A DNA stretch of 64,000 nucleotides, from assembly GCF_036786105.1 (NCBI RefSeq), contig NZ_DAIQRQ010000003.1, positions 1-64,000 of the forward strand, given 5' to 3'. The translations under genes were made by a program, and so were the position numbers. Below the pieces are notes generated by a model. The model made no database searches. It was given only the letters and a program-made list of their open reading frames with translations, and was not told the origin of the DNA. Each line of letters begins with the position of its first letter. Position 1 is the first letter of the stretch. Below are positions 32,853-40,195 of the stretch, piece by piece. Source of the stretch: Ohtaekwangia sp036786105. GTDB taxonomy: Bacteria; Bacteroidota; Bacteroidia; Cytophagales; Cyclobacteriaceae.

Positions 32853-33704
32853 ATGAAGATTATAGAATGTCCGCGCGATGCGATGCAGGGACTTGAGAAG
32901 TTCATTCCCACCGAGCAGAAAATACAATATCTTAATCAACTATTAAAGGTTGGTTTTGATACGATCGACTTCGGGAGCTTTGTATCACCGAAAGCGATAC
33001 CACAGCTTCGGGATACAGCCATTGTACTCGAACACCTGCAATGGAGGGAGAGTCGTTCCAGGTTGTTGGCGATTATCGCCAACACGCGTGGAGCAGAAGA
33101 AGCCTGTAAGCACGAAGGGATTACCTATCTCGGTTTCCCGATGTCTATATCGGAAACATTTCAGCAGCGCAATACCAATAAGTCAATTGCTGAAGCACTC
33201 AACACCATTGCTGAAATTCAAAATCTTTGTGCTGCATCCGGTAAAACATTGGTGACCTACATCAGCATGGGCTTTGGTAATCCGTATGGAGATCCGTATG
33301 ATACTTCTATTGCAGAACAATTTGTAGATATCCTGATCACACTCGGGTGTAGCATTATATCGCTGGCCGATACCATTGGTGTTTCGAATCCCGATAATAT
33401 CAGAACGCTGTTCTCAACACTCTCGGCACGTTACCCAGCCATAGAGTTGGGTGTACATCTGCATTCAACGCCAGTCACGGCCACGGAAAAGATTGTGGCT
33501 GCCTACCAAGCCGGATGCAAGCGCTTTGATGGTGCTATTCGCGGGTATGGTGGTTGCCCGATGGCAGAAGATGAACTGGTAGGGAATGTAGCTACCGAAA
33601 ACATTTTGTTCTGTCTGGAACAGCACGGTATAAATACAGGAGTAGACACAAAGGCATTCGCGGAAGCGTTAAAATTGGCTGACGAAATATTTCCAAAGCA
33701 TTGA
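32853..33704 (+). CDS. Hydroxymethylglutaryl-CoA lyase
   Basis: 283 residues, a TIM-barrel lyase of the HMG-CoA lyase/DRE-TIM group. The N-terminal catalytic segment is ECPRDAMQGLEKFIPTEQK (Arg and Asp near 12-13), followed by GFDTIDFGSFVSPKAIPQL, SLADTIGVSNP, the metal-binding LGVHLHSTPVTA, and the signature GAIRGYGGCPMAEDELVGN with the active-site Cys. It splits HMG-CoA into acetyl-CoA and acetoacetate in leucine breakdown. It stands alone, without other leucine-degradation genes nearby. The related TPR gene has its own promoter. Confidence 0.92.
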   Translation: MKIIECPRDAMQGLEKFIPTEQKIQYLNQLLKVGFDTIDFGSFVSPKAIPQLRDTAIVLEHLQWRESRSRLLAIIANTRGAEEACKHEGITYLGFPMSISETFQQRNTNKSIAEALNTIAEIQNLCAASGKTLVTYISMGFGNPYGDPYDTSIAEQFVDILITLGCSIISLADTIGVSNPDNIRTLFSTLSARYPAIELGVHLHSTPVTATEKIVAAYQAGCKRFDGAIRGYGGCPMAEDELVGNVATENILFCLEQHGINTGVDTKAFAEALKLADEIFPKH

Positions 33705-33722
33705 AAATATTACTTCCTGACT

Positions 33723-33750
33723 TTTGTGGCCCGATATTCGTTTACTTTTG
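33723..33750 (+). promoter_or_regulatory. Bacteroidota promoter (TTTG-N16-TACTTTTG) for the TPR gene
   Basis: A perfect TAnnTTTG -7 box with a TTTG-type -33 at a 16 to 17 base spacing, immediately after the HMG-CoA lyase stop. The ATG lies 15 bases on. It supports the ATG at 33766 rather than one 42 bases upstream. Confidence 0.7.
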
Positions 33751-33765
33751 TTTAAATTCGATGAT

Positions 33766-34404
33766 ATGAAAAAACATATTTTAGTTGCGTGCGTCATCCT
33801 TTGTTCTGGAATTGCTGCGATGGCACAAACGGCCAAAGACTATACACAAAAAGGTCGCGAATTATACGAGCGCAACGAGTTCATGGAGTCATTGCTCAAC
33901 GTAAACAAGGCGATTGAATTGGATCCGAATTATGCCGTGGCGTATTACCTGCGCGGCAATATCAAAGATCGTTTCGATGACCGCCACGGTGCCATGAAAG
34001 ACTATAATATAGCGATTGAGAAGAATCCGAAATTTGCCGATGCATTCTTTTCACGAGGCAATGTAAAGATGAAGCTGCAGGATTATTATGGCGCCATTAC
34101 CGACTTCAGCTCTGCCATCAATATCAACGAAAATTATATCGAAGCGTACTTCAACCGCGGAAAGGCAAAGCAATTTCTGCAGGCATACGAAGATGCCATC
34201 AACGACTGCTCCAAGATCATCCAGATCAACCCTAAAAATGTAGATGCTTACTATATGCGTGGCATTCTGCGAATTGATTTCGGTGATGTAAAGAATGGCT
34301 GCCTCGATCTTAGCAAGGCAGGCGAGCTCGGCGATCTCAAAGCTTACGAAGTCATTAAAGAAAAATGTAATCAGAAGACACAGGAGAATGACGGCAGCTA
34401 TTAG
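33766..34404 (+). CDS. Exported TPR-repeat protein
   Basis: 212 residues. Signal peptide MKKHILVACVILCSGIAAMA. The mature protein is five or so tetratricopeptide repeats: AKDYTQKGRELYERNEFMES, ALNVNKAIELDPNYAVAYYL-type units, AIEKNPKFADAFFSRGNVK, AINININYIEAYFNRGKAK-like and IIQINPKNVDAYYMRG. TPRs form right-handed superhelices that bind partner proteins, here in the periplasm. No partner can be named. The start follows a clear promoter; upstream of it there are 42 extra bases in frame without start support. Confidence 0.88.
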   Translation: MKKHILVACVILCSGIAAMAQTAKDYTQKGRELYERNEFMESLLNVNKAIELDPNYAVAYYLRGNIKDRFDDRHGAMKDYNIAIEKNPKFADAFFSRGNVKMKLQDYYGAITDFSSAININENYIEAYFNRGKAKQFLQAYEDAINDCSKIIQINPKNVDAYYMRGILRIDFGDVKNGCLDLSKAGELGDLKAYEVIKEKCNQKTQENDGSY

Positions 34405-34410
34405 GTGTAC

Positions 34411-34621
34411 GTTATCTGTTACAGGTTAATAGTTACAGGTTATTAGTAGTTATCTGTGATTTCTGTGGGAAATAAATGCATTTTTGTTCCTATAAGCTAT
34501 TCGTTAGTCGTTAATGGCTAGTTATACGTTAATAGTTTAACAGCCCCTGTAGGCATGCATCTGACTCGGACGTAGGGTAAAAACAATAACGATTAACTGT
34601 TAACGTGTAACTGATAACGGT
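34411..34621. repeat. Heptamer inverted repeat element, family 1, with degenerate core
   Basis: Left arm GTTATCT, GTTACAG, GTTAATA, GTTACAG, GTTATTA; right arm TAACGAT, TAACTGT, TAACGTG, TAACTGA, TAACGGT, again in 7-bp register. Between them ATCTGTGATTTCTGTGGG and AATAAATGCATTT repeat the core of the element near 16 kb. It lies between convergent genes (TPR and cheR). Confidence 0.85.
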
Positions 34622-34636
34622 TTTAAACTGCTTACC

Positions 34637-35482
34637 CTATATCTTCATAAAAATCTTTGCATCCAGATCCATAATGGCGAACTTGCGATTATCGATCAGA
34701 GGCATCACGGCATCATAAAAACCAATGATGAGCAACCCGCCCGGGTTCAGGGCATTATAGAATTTATCAAACAGCTTTACTTTTGTGTCGTTATCGAAGT
34801 AGATCATTACGTTGCGGCAGAAGATTATATCGAAGTGATACGAATATGAATCGGTGATGAGGTTGTGATAGTTGAATGTTACATGCCGGTTTAGGGATGA
34901 ATCAAGTACAAAGTTTTGATCATTTTTCTGGTAGTGCCATTTTAGCGAACCTTGTAAATTATACTCTTTATAATTGCGTTCGTATTCAGCAAGTTTTGCA
35001 ATAGAATACTCGCCGCGTCTGGCTGTTTCCAGCGCTTGCTTGCTGATATCGGTTGCCCAGGAGCGAATGCTCTGCTTGTGTATGGATTCGCGGGCTACAA
35101 TGTTCATAGTATAGATCTCTTCACCGGTTGAACATCCGGCATGCCATATCGAAAGTAGCGATTTGGATTGCAATTCATTGTTCAACAGCGTCCTCATCTT
35201 TCTCCAAAGAATCGGGTCACGAAACATAGCCGTAAGGCCTACGCTGATCTCATCCATAAACGAATAAATGAATGTCTGATCGGCGAGTATACGTATCCAG
35301 AGGTGGTGGATTCCTTCCATTCCAAAAACGCTCATGGCACGAATAACCCTCCTTTTCAAAGATTGCTTTTCGTAACCTGTAAAGTCTATGCGATGCCGGT
35401 TAAAAATCGCATCCGTAAGGGAGCAAAGCTCCTCATCGTTAATAGTGATATAATTGGTGTGTTGATATGTTAATCGATTCAT
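34637..35482 (-). CDS. cheR: CheR chemotaxis methyltransferase
   Basis: 281 residues. N-terminal CheR helical domain (FTGYEKQSLKRRVIRAMSVF, DEISVGLTAMFRDPILWRKM) followed by a Rossmann methyltransferase domain with WHAGCSTGEEIYTMNIV (SAM motif), YSYHFDIIFCRNVMIYFD and LLIIGFYDAVM. CheR methylates glutamates of the chemoreceptor from SAM, the adaptation arm opposing CheB. It is the last gene of the chemosensory operon, 53 bases after the CheC/CheX-like gene. The start ATG is the only reasonable one. Confidence 0.93.
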   Translation of the reverse strand: MNRLTYQHTNYITINDEELCSLTDAIFNRHRIDFTGYEKQSLKRRVIRAMSVFGMEGIHHLWIRILADQTFIYSFMDEISVGLTAMFRDPILWRKMRTLLNNELQSKSLLSIWHAGCSTGEEIYTMNIVARESIHKQSIRSWATDISKQALETARRGEYSIAKLAEYERNYKEYNLQGSLKWHYQKNDQNFVLDSSLNRHVTFNYHNLITDSYSYHFDIIFCRNVMIYFDNDTKVKLFDKFYNALNPGGLLIIGFYDAVMPLIDNRKFAIMDLDAKIFMKI

Positions 35483-35535
35483 TCACATTCAATCGGAATG
35501 TCTGTAAAATATTTTGTTGGGTTTTATATCCTGAT

Positions 35536-36129
35536 TTAGTTGATGGTTGTGAAGATATCCTGATCGACCACCCATACAAAGCAAGGCTTTAACTCCGGAT
35601 AGCTTAGAATTTTGAAATGTATAGCGATAACATATACTCCGGAAACATCTTCTGCGAAGTCATCAAAAATTACACTTGCCAGTTCAGATGCAAACGGGCG
35701 AACCATTACCGGCACGTTACCATATATTTTCAACCCAAGCTCATTGGCAAGTTTGGTGATTACCGAAGCGGACAGGATGTTATCCAGTTCTTTAATAAAC
35801 TCCTCCCGTATCGTGAGCACAGATGCATCTTTTCCATATATACCACCCGAAAGAATTTCAAACTCCTGGTTGGTCATTAGTAAATAACTTTTGCCAAATA
35901 CATTCCCAATGATTTCGGTGGTGACCAGTAAATTTGATTTATCGGCTTTTAGATTGCAGAGCCCTTTTACATCATCGTCTTCTACGGTATGAACACCTTC
36001 GTGAACGATCTTATAATCAACCGGTATATTTGCAAACTGAGTAAATGAACTCACAGCATGAACAAAGCCTTTTTCGAACGCTGATTTCGCTCGGCTTTCT
36101 GATTCTTTCGTGAAACGATGTGTGATCAT
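35536..36129 (-). CDS. CheC/CheX-type CheY-phosphate phosphatase
   Basis: 197 residues. The catalytic signature of the CheC/CheX/FliY group (E-x2-N-x22-P) is matched exactly once: Glu114, Asn117 and Pro140 in FIKELDNILSASVITKLANE ... GNVP. One motif rather than two resembles CheX-type or one-site CheC proteins. The member would remove phosphate from CheY, taking the place of CheZ, which is absent. Its upstream start overlaps the end of cheA by 4 bases, so it is translationally coupled to the kinase. Symbol left empty because CheC and CheX cannot be separated by eye. Confidence 0.8.
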   Translation of the reverse strand: MITHRFTKESESRAKSAFEKGFVHAVSSFTQFANIPVDYKIVHEGVHTVEDDDVKGLCNLKADKSNLLVTTEIIGNVFGKSYLLMTNQEFEILSGGIYGKDASVLTIREEFIKELDNILSASVITKLANELGLKIYGNVPVMVRPFASELASVIFDDFAEDVSGVYVIAIHFKILSYPELKPCFVWVVDQDIFTTIN

Positions 36130-37820
36130 ATAACTTTTTTGTTGGTTTGATTATGATGTATAGTTTGTAAAATACCGGGAACGCTTAGTACGAGGCAAAC
36201 ATGGCCGTTTCCAAGAATGGTAACACCACTCACTAGCGTTACATCTTTTACCGGTTCGCGCAGTGGCTTTTCGATGATCTCTTTTTGCTGAAGCAACTTG
36301 TCAACAATAAGCCCCAGCTGTTTTCCATGAAATGAAACAATAACAATTTCGAGCCGGCTTTCCGGATGAAGAGCATGAAAGGCATCCAGCGGTGTGGTAC
36401 CATGTTCATTTTTATACTGCAGCAAATCCGTGAGAAAGAAGAGTGGAATGGTTTTGCCAAGATATACAGTGAACAGCGTTTGAGATACAGAATGTATTGC
36501 TGAACGATAGATGGACGTAACGGCCTCAGTATAGTTGAGCGGAATGGCAAACGTTTCGCGGTCGAGTTCAAAGAGCAATGCAGGTTTAACCGCCATGGAC
36601 ATCGGCAAACTTAGCCTGAACGTTGTACCTTGCCCAACAATAGATTCAACCTGAATGCTGCCGCCAATAGAATCCAATGCTTTCTTGACTATATCCATGC
36701 CTACACCGCGGCCTGCCAGGCTGGTAACACTATCGCGGGTGGAAAAGCCAGGTTCAAAAATGAGTAATTGTACATCCTGCTCGCTGAGCTGATCTATTTC
36801 ATGCTGACTGAGCATCTTTTTTTCAACAGCCTTTCTTTTAATCTGTTGAAGATTTATACCGGCACCATCATCTTGTATGGTAATAACCACAGCATCGGCT
36901 TCATTGCTTGCTGTAAGTGTAATGGTGCCTGTGGCCGGCTTTCCAACAGCTTGACGTTGTTCTGGTGTTTCAAGACCGTGGCTGATGGCATTGCGTATCA
37001 GGTGTACGAGTGAATCGCTGGTAGCCTGAAGTATATTCCGGTCTATTTCAGTATCGGCTCCTTCAAGCACAAGGTTGGCAGTTTTACCTTCCAGTATAGC
37101 GGCATCGCGAACGATGCGGTGAAATTTGTTGAACAGAAATTCAATCTGCACCAGCCGTACATCCATTACCGAGTATTGCAGGTCGGAAAGTGTGCGATTG
37201 AAGCGCGCTAATTGACCACCCGCGGTATAACTATCTTGAAGAATACTTACAATCCGGTCGCGTTCAATAATAAGTTCTCCTACCAGGTTGAGGAGGTTAT
37301 CCAGTTTTTGCACCGGCACTTGTACAAGCTCCGAAAATACAATTCTGCTATCATCTTTATCTTCGGTAGGTGCTGTTTCAGCTTCTGTTTCTTCTGCCAC
37401 TATAGCCGGCGGTGGGCTAACTTCGTGTATGGCGATTATTTTTTCGCGGAGCAATACTTCCAGCTTCGTTTTGATGCCGCGATACTGTACATTTTTAGGA
37501 TGTTTTATTGCGCGGATCAATTCACTCACTATATCCGCAGCGCGGTATATCGATGTAAACATGTCGGCATCGATCAGCAGTTTACCATCACGTACAGCGG
37601 CAAAGAGATCTTCGAGCACGTGCGTCATTTCCGCGATCTTGGTATAGCCCATACCGGTAGCATTTCCCTTGAGGGTGTGCATGTTCCGGAACAGTGACTT
37701 GATGATGGAAGCATCCGTCGGATTTTTCTCCAGGTTGGTGAGCAGCCGGTTTATCTCGGTTATCTGCTCAATGGCTTCCGCCAGAAATATCTCAAGGTAT
37801 TCTTGTTCTTTGGTACTCAT
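36126..37820 (-). CDS. cheA: CheA chemotaxis histidine kinase
   Basis: 564 residues. Hpt domain 1-105 with the phospho-acceptor His48 in LFRNMHTLKGNATGMGYTK; a 75-residue acidic linker; P3 dimer helices near 190-245; HATPase with the N box VHLIRNAISHGLE, the DDGAGIN motif and LAGRGVGMDIVKKAL; and a CheW-like C-terminus (NYTEAVTSIYRS ... LGLIVDKLLQQKEII). There is little room for a CheY-binding P2 domain. It passes phosphate from the receptor array to CheY and CheB. Overlaps both neighbours by 4 bases. Confidence 0.95.
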   Translation of the reverse strand: MSTKEQEYLEIFLAEAIEQITEINRLLTNLEKNPTDASIIKSLFRNMHTLKGNATGMGYTKIAEMTHVLEDLFAAVRDGKLLIDADMFTSIYRAADIVSELIRAIKHPKNVQYRGIKTKLEVLLREKIIAIHEVSPPPAIVAEETEAETAPTEDKDDSRIVFSELVQVPVQKLDNLLNLVGELIIERDRIVSILQDSYTAGGQLARFNRTLSDLQYSVMDVRLVQIEFLFNKFHRIVRDAAILEGKTANLVLEGADTEIDRNILQATSDSLVHLIRNAISHGLETPEQRQAVGKPATGTITLTASNEADAVVITIQDDGAGINLQQIKRKAVEKKMLSQHEIDQLSEQDVQLLIFEPGFSTRDSVTSLAGRGVGMDIVKKALDSIGGSIQVESIVGQGTTFRLSLPMSMAVKPALLFELDRETFAIPLNYTEAVTSIYRSAIHSVSQTLFTVYLGKTIPLFFLTDLLQYKNEHGTTPLDAFHALHPESRLEIVIVSFHGKQLGLIVDKLLQQKEIIEKPLREPVKDVTLVSGVTILGNGHVCLVLSVPGILQTIHHNQTNKKVI

Positions 37821-38833
37821 GAACGATAAACACTTCTGGTGATAAATGCAGGTATTTCGCTTACAGACATTTGATACAATGCGGCGCCTGATTCGAAAGC
37901 TGCTTTCGGCATGCCGTATACAACCGATGATGCCTCATCTTGTGCAATGGTATATCCGCCTTGTTCTTTTATTTTTTGCAAACCATATACACCATCTTTA
38001 CCCATGCCGGTGAGTACGATCGCCAGCGTACGCTTGCCAAATACGGCGGCCATCGATTCGAACAGGCAATCGATAGACGGGTTGTTGAACTCCCGGTATA
38101 CATCGGGAACGTAGGTGAAAACGGGTTGGGAATTTCTTTCGACTATCCGGATGTTGGCAATGCCGGGAGCCAGGTATATATGTGCCGGTTGCAGTGGCTG
38201 CCCATCCTGTGCTACTACAATGTTCCTTCCGGAAGTTTCCTGCAGCCTTCGTGAAAATGACTCGATAAAGGATTGCGGCATGTGCTGGGCAATTACTACC
38301 GGTATAGCCAGTGTAGGAGGAAGGTGGTTGATGATATATTCGATCGTCTTCGGGCCTCCTGTCGATACACCTATACCGATGATATCGAACCTTGTTTTTC
38401 TTGAGGACTCCCAAGCAGGAATTTCCGGCTGTGTATAGCGGATAAGCGATGCCCTGTGCACCAGTCTTTTCAAAGAGGTATATCCTTTTTGTATTTGGGC
38501 ACTATCAGGTTTCTGTACATAGGCAAATGCACCCGCATCCAGCGCTTCGGATATGCGCGGATCATATCGCTTCAGTGAACTGAGCAGGATAATCGGAAGA
38601 GGCATCTCCGTCATCATTTTTTTTACAAAATAGCACCCGTCATACTCTGGCATTTCCATGTTCGTGATCGCTACATCCGGTTTCAGCTGCTTCGATTTAT
38701 GCACCCCCTCGAACCCGTTTTTGGCACGACCTGCTATATCGATCAGTGGATCTTCACTAAGCAGGTCGGAGAGCAGGATGCGCATAAAGCCTGAATCGTC
38801 TATCAGTATGATCTTAATTCTATTTGCCGGCAC
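37817..38833 (-). CDS. cheB: CheB methylesterase with altered receiver domain
   Basis: 338 residues: receiver (about 5-125) plus methylesterase (145-335). The esterase triad is intact: Ser157 in GIGVSTGGP, His184 in VVIAQHMP and Asp280 in TGMGKDG. The receiver keeps the acidic pair Asp12/13 and Lys108 but has Asn58 in place of the phospho-acceptor Asp (PDVAITNMEMPEYDG against the usual L-D-x-E-M-P). The codon is AAC. Phosphorylation control of esterase activity is therefore likely lost or different. It removes methyl groups (and may deamidate) the receptor. Confidence 0.93.
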   Translation of the reverse strand: MPANRIKIILIDDSGFMRILLSDLLSEDPLIDIAGRAKNGFEGVHKSKQLKPDVAITNMEMPEYDGCYFVKKMMTEMPLPIILLSSLKRYDPRISEALDAGAFAYVQKPDSAQIQKGYTSLKRLVHRASLIRYTQPEIPAWESSRKTRFDIIGIGVSTGGPKTIEYIINHLPPTLAIPVVIAQHMPQSFIESFSRRLQETSGRNIVVAQDGQPLQPAHIYLAPGIANIRIVERNSQPVFTYVPDVYREFNNPSIDCLFESMAAVFGKRTLAIVLTGMGKDGVYGLQKIKEQGGYTIAQDEASSVVYGMPKAAFESGAALYQMSVSEIPAFITRSVYRS

Positions 38834-38839
38834 AACAGA

Positions 38840-39196
38840 TTATAGCGCTTGAATGGTCTGAAGTAATTGTTCCGGAGTAAAAGGCTTTACAATATAACCA
38901 CGTGCTCCGAGACCTAATCCTTCCTGGATAACAGACTCCTGACCCACCGCACTGATGATAATTACCTGAGCTGATAATTCTCCTGAGCGGTATGCTCTCA
39001 GTATATCCAGCCCAATCATATCCGGGAGTATATTGTCAAGTGTAATAATATCGGGCTGAAGCTCAAATGCCATATCAATGGCCTGTTCGCCTGTGGCGGC
39101 TTGTCCAACCACTGTATATCCATTTTGCTCCAGCGCATCCTGGATTTGCATTCGCATATAGCGTGAGTCATCAACGATTAATACATTTTTAGACAT
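38840..39196 (-). CDS. cheY: CheY-like response regulator
   Basis: 118 residues, a lone receiver domain. Asp9 and Asp10 (LIVDDSRYMR), the phospho-acceptor Asp54 (IITLDNILPD), Ser82 (IIISAVG) and Lys104 (GYIVKPFTPEQ) are all present, so it is a functional acceptor for CheA. No flagellar genes are nearby and the phylum is non-flagellate, so the target is not a flagellar switch; in gliding relatives such outputs may act on gliding or on gene expression. The gene lies 6 bases after cheB. Confidence 0.92.
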   Translation of the reverse strand: MSKNVLIVDDSRYMRMQIQDALEQNGYTVVGQAATGEQAIDMAFELQPDIITLDNILPDMIGLDILRAYRSGELSAQVIIISAVGQESVIQEGLGLGARGYIVKPFTPEQLLQTIQAL

Positions 39197-39212
39197 AGTC
39201 GAATTTTTAAAA

Positions 39213-39668
39213 TCAGATAGCGTATGTTTTGAGTTCTGATGTGAATATCGTAAGCTCTTGCGTTACGCTGTTAAAGCGTGCCGTGCGTGATATATATCCA
39301 CCGGTATCGGTGGCTGCAATATATACTTTGTGTGTGCGAAGAAACGAGATTACCGATTCTGTATTGTTGTGACCGCAGGATGCCAGTGTTGAAACTATCC
39401 GGGCACCCCCAACAACCTTGGCGCGAAGATTGGCCAGATCGCTTCCCAACGATTGGAATCCTTCCATCAGTTCAGAAAGTAATTCATCGGCACCGCGCAT
39501 GTCGGCATTGCCCTCGCCCGGAGGTAAAGGAATGTGTGCACCTCCGGAAATATTACGGAGTTTATCGGTTACGAAGAGACCTATGCAGGAGCCGAGCCCA
39601 TGGCAAACAAATTCCACCGGCCCTTTACACACCTTCACTTCGTTGATCGATAGTGCCTTGGAAATCAT
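39213..39668 (-). CDS. cheD: CheD chemoreceptor glutamine deamidase
   Basis: 151 residues. The Cys-His pair of the deamidase is visible: Cys28 in VCHGLGSCIGLF and His45 in ISGGAHIPLPPGEG. A later VVGGARIVSTLASCGHNN is also typical. CheD deamidates receptor Gln to Glu and, where CheC is present, usually binds it, so CheC/X and CheD in one operon agree with a coupled adaptation module. Its 5' end overlaps cheW by 4 bases. Confidence 0.9.
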   Translation of the reverse strand: MISKALSINEVKVCKGPVEFVCHGLGSCIGLFVTDKLRNISGGAHIPLPPGEGNADMRGADELLSELMEGFQSLGSDLANLRAKVVGGARIVSTLASCGHNNTESVISFLRTHKVYIAATDTGGYISRTARFNSVTQELTIFTSELKTYAI

Positions 39669-40195
39669 TCTGCAACGGCTTTGTTTACGTATTGTTTTAC
39701 TTCCTGCTGACCGAGCACACGCAGAATATCAATAAGCACAATCAGGCGATTGTCGCGTTTTACTATACCGGTGATATAGGATTGATCGTGCGCATGATTA
39801 CCGGTGAAGAACGACTCTTCTACATCGGCAGAAGATATGGTAAGTGTGTTCGGTACTTCTTTTACCCGCACACCCATTTTAAATTCAGAGTGGTTAATAA
39901 CCAGTGTGAAACTCTTTTCGTTGATTGATGTAACCTGTTTTCGGGGTATACCAAACTTTTCTTCCAGGTCCAGCAGGGCAATGATGTTTCCGCGAATGTT
40001 TCCGACACCGAGTATATATGCAGGAATCTGCGGCATGCGTGTAATTACCGGAGTGATGGCTACTTCCTTGATCTGATCGATGGTAATGCCATATTCTTCA
40101 TCTCCCAGGCGAAACACTACAATTTGTCGTGTGCCCTGATGAAATAACGGCTTGATATCTTCTTTTGATAGCATATTCATGTTAGTATAGATCAA
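39665..40195 (-). CDS. cheW: CheW adaptor
   Basis: 176 residues, a single CheW SH3-like double barrel: QIVVFRLGDEEYGITIDQI, the VGNIRGNIIALLDLEEKFG motif, KSFTLVINHSEFKMGVRVKE and the C-terminal YITGIVKRDNRLIVLIDI. CheW links CheA to the receptors in the core signalling unit. ATG of MIYTNMNML is used; the ATG at MLSKEDIKPL would also serve. Overlaps mcp and cheD by 4 bases each. Confidence 0.93.
   Translation of the reverse strand: MIYTNMNMLSKEDIKPLFHQGTRQIVVFRLGDEEYGITIDQIKEVAITPVITRMPQIPAYILGVGNIRGNIIALLDLEEKFGIPRKQVTSINEKSFTLVINHSEFKMGVRVKEVPNTLTISSADVEESFFTGNHAHDQSYITGIVKRDNRLIVLIDILRVLGQQEVKQYVNKAVAE

Noticed and set aside
34500..34580. Possible small gene within the repeat between the TPR gene and cheR
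   Set aside because: No frame exceeds about 20 codons and the sequence is explained by the repeat element.
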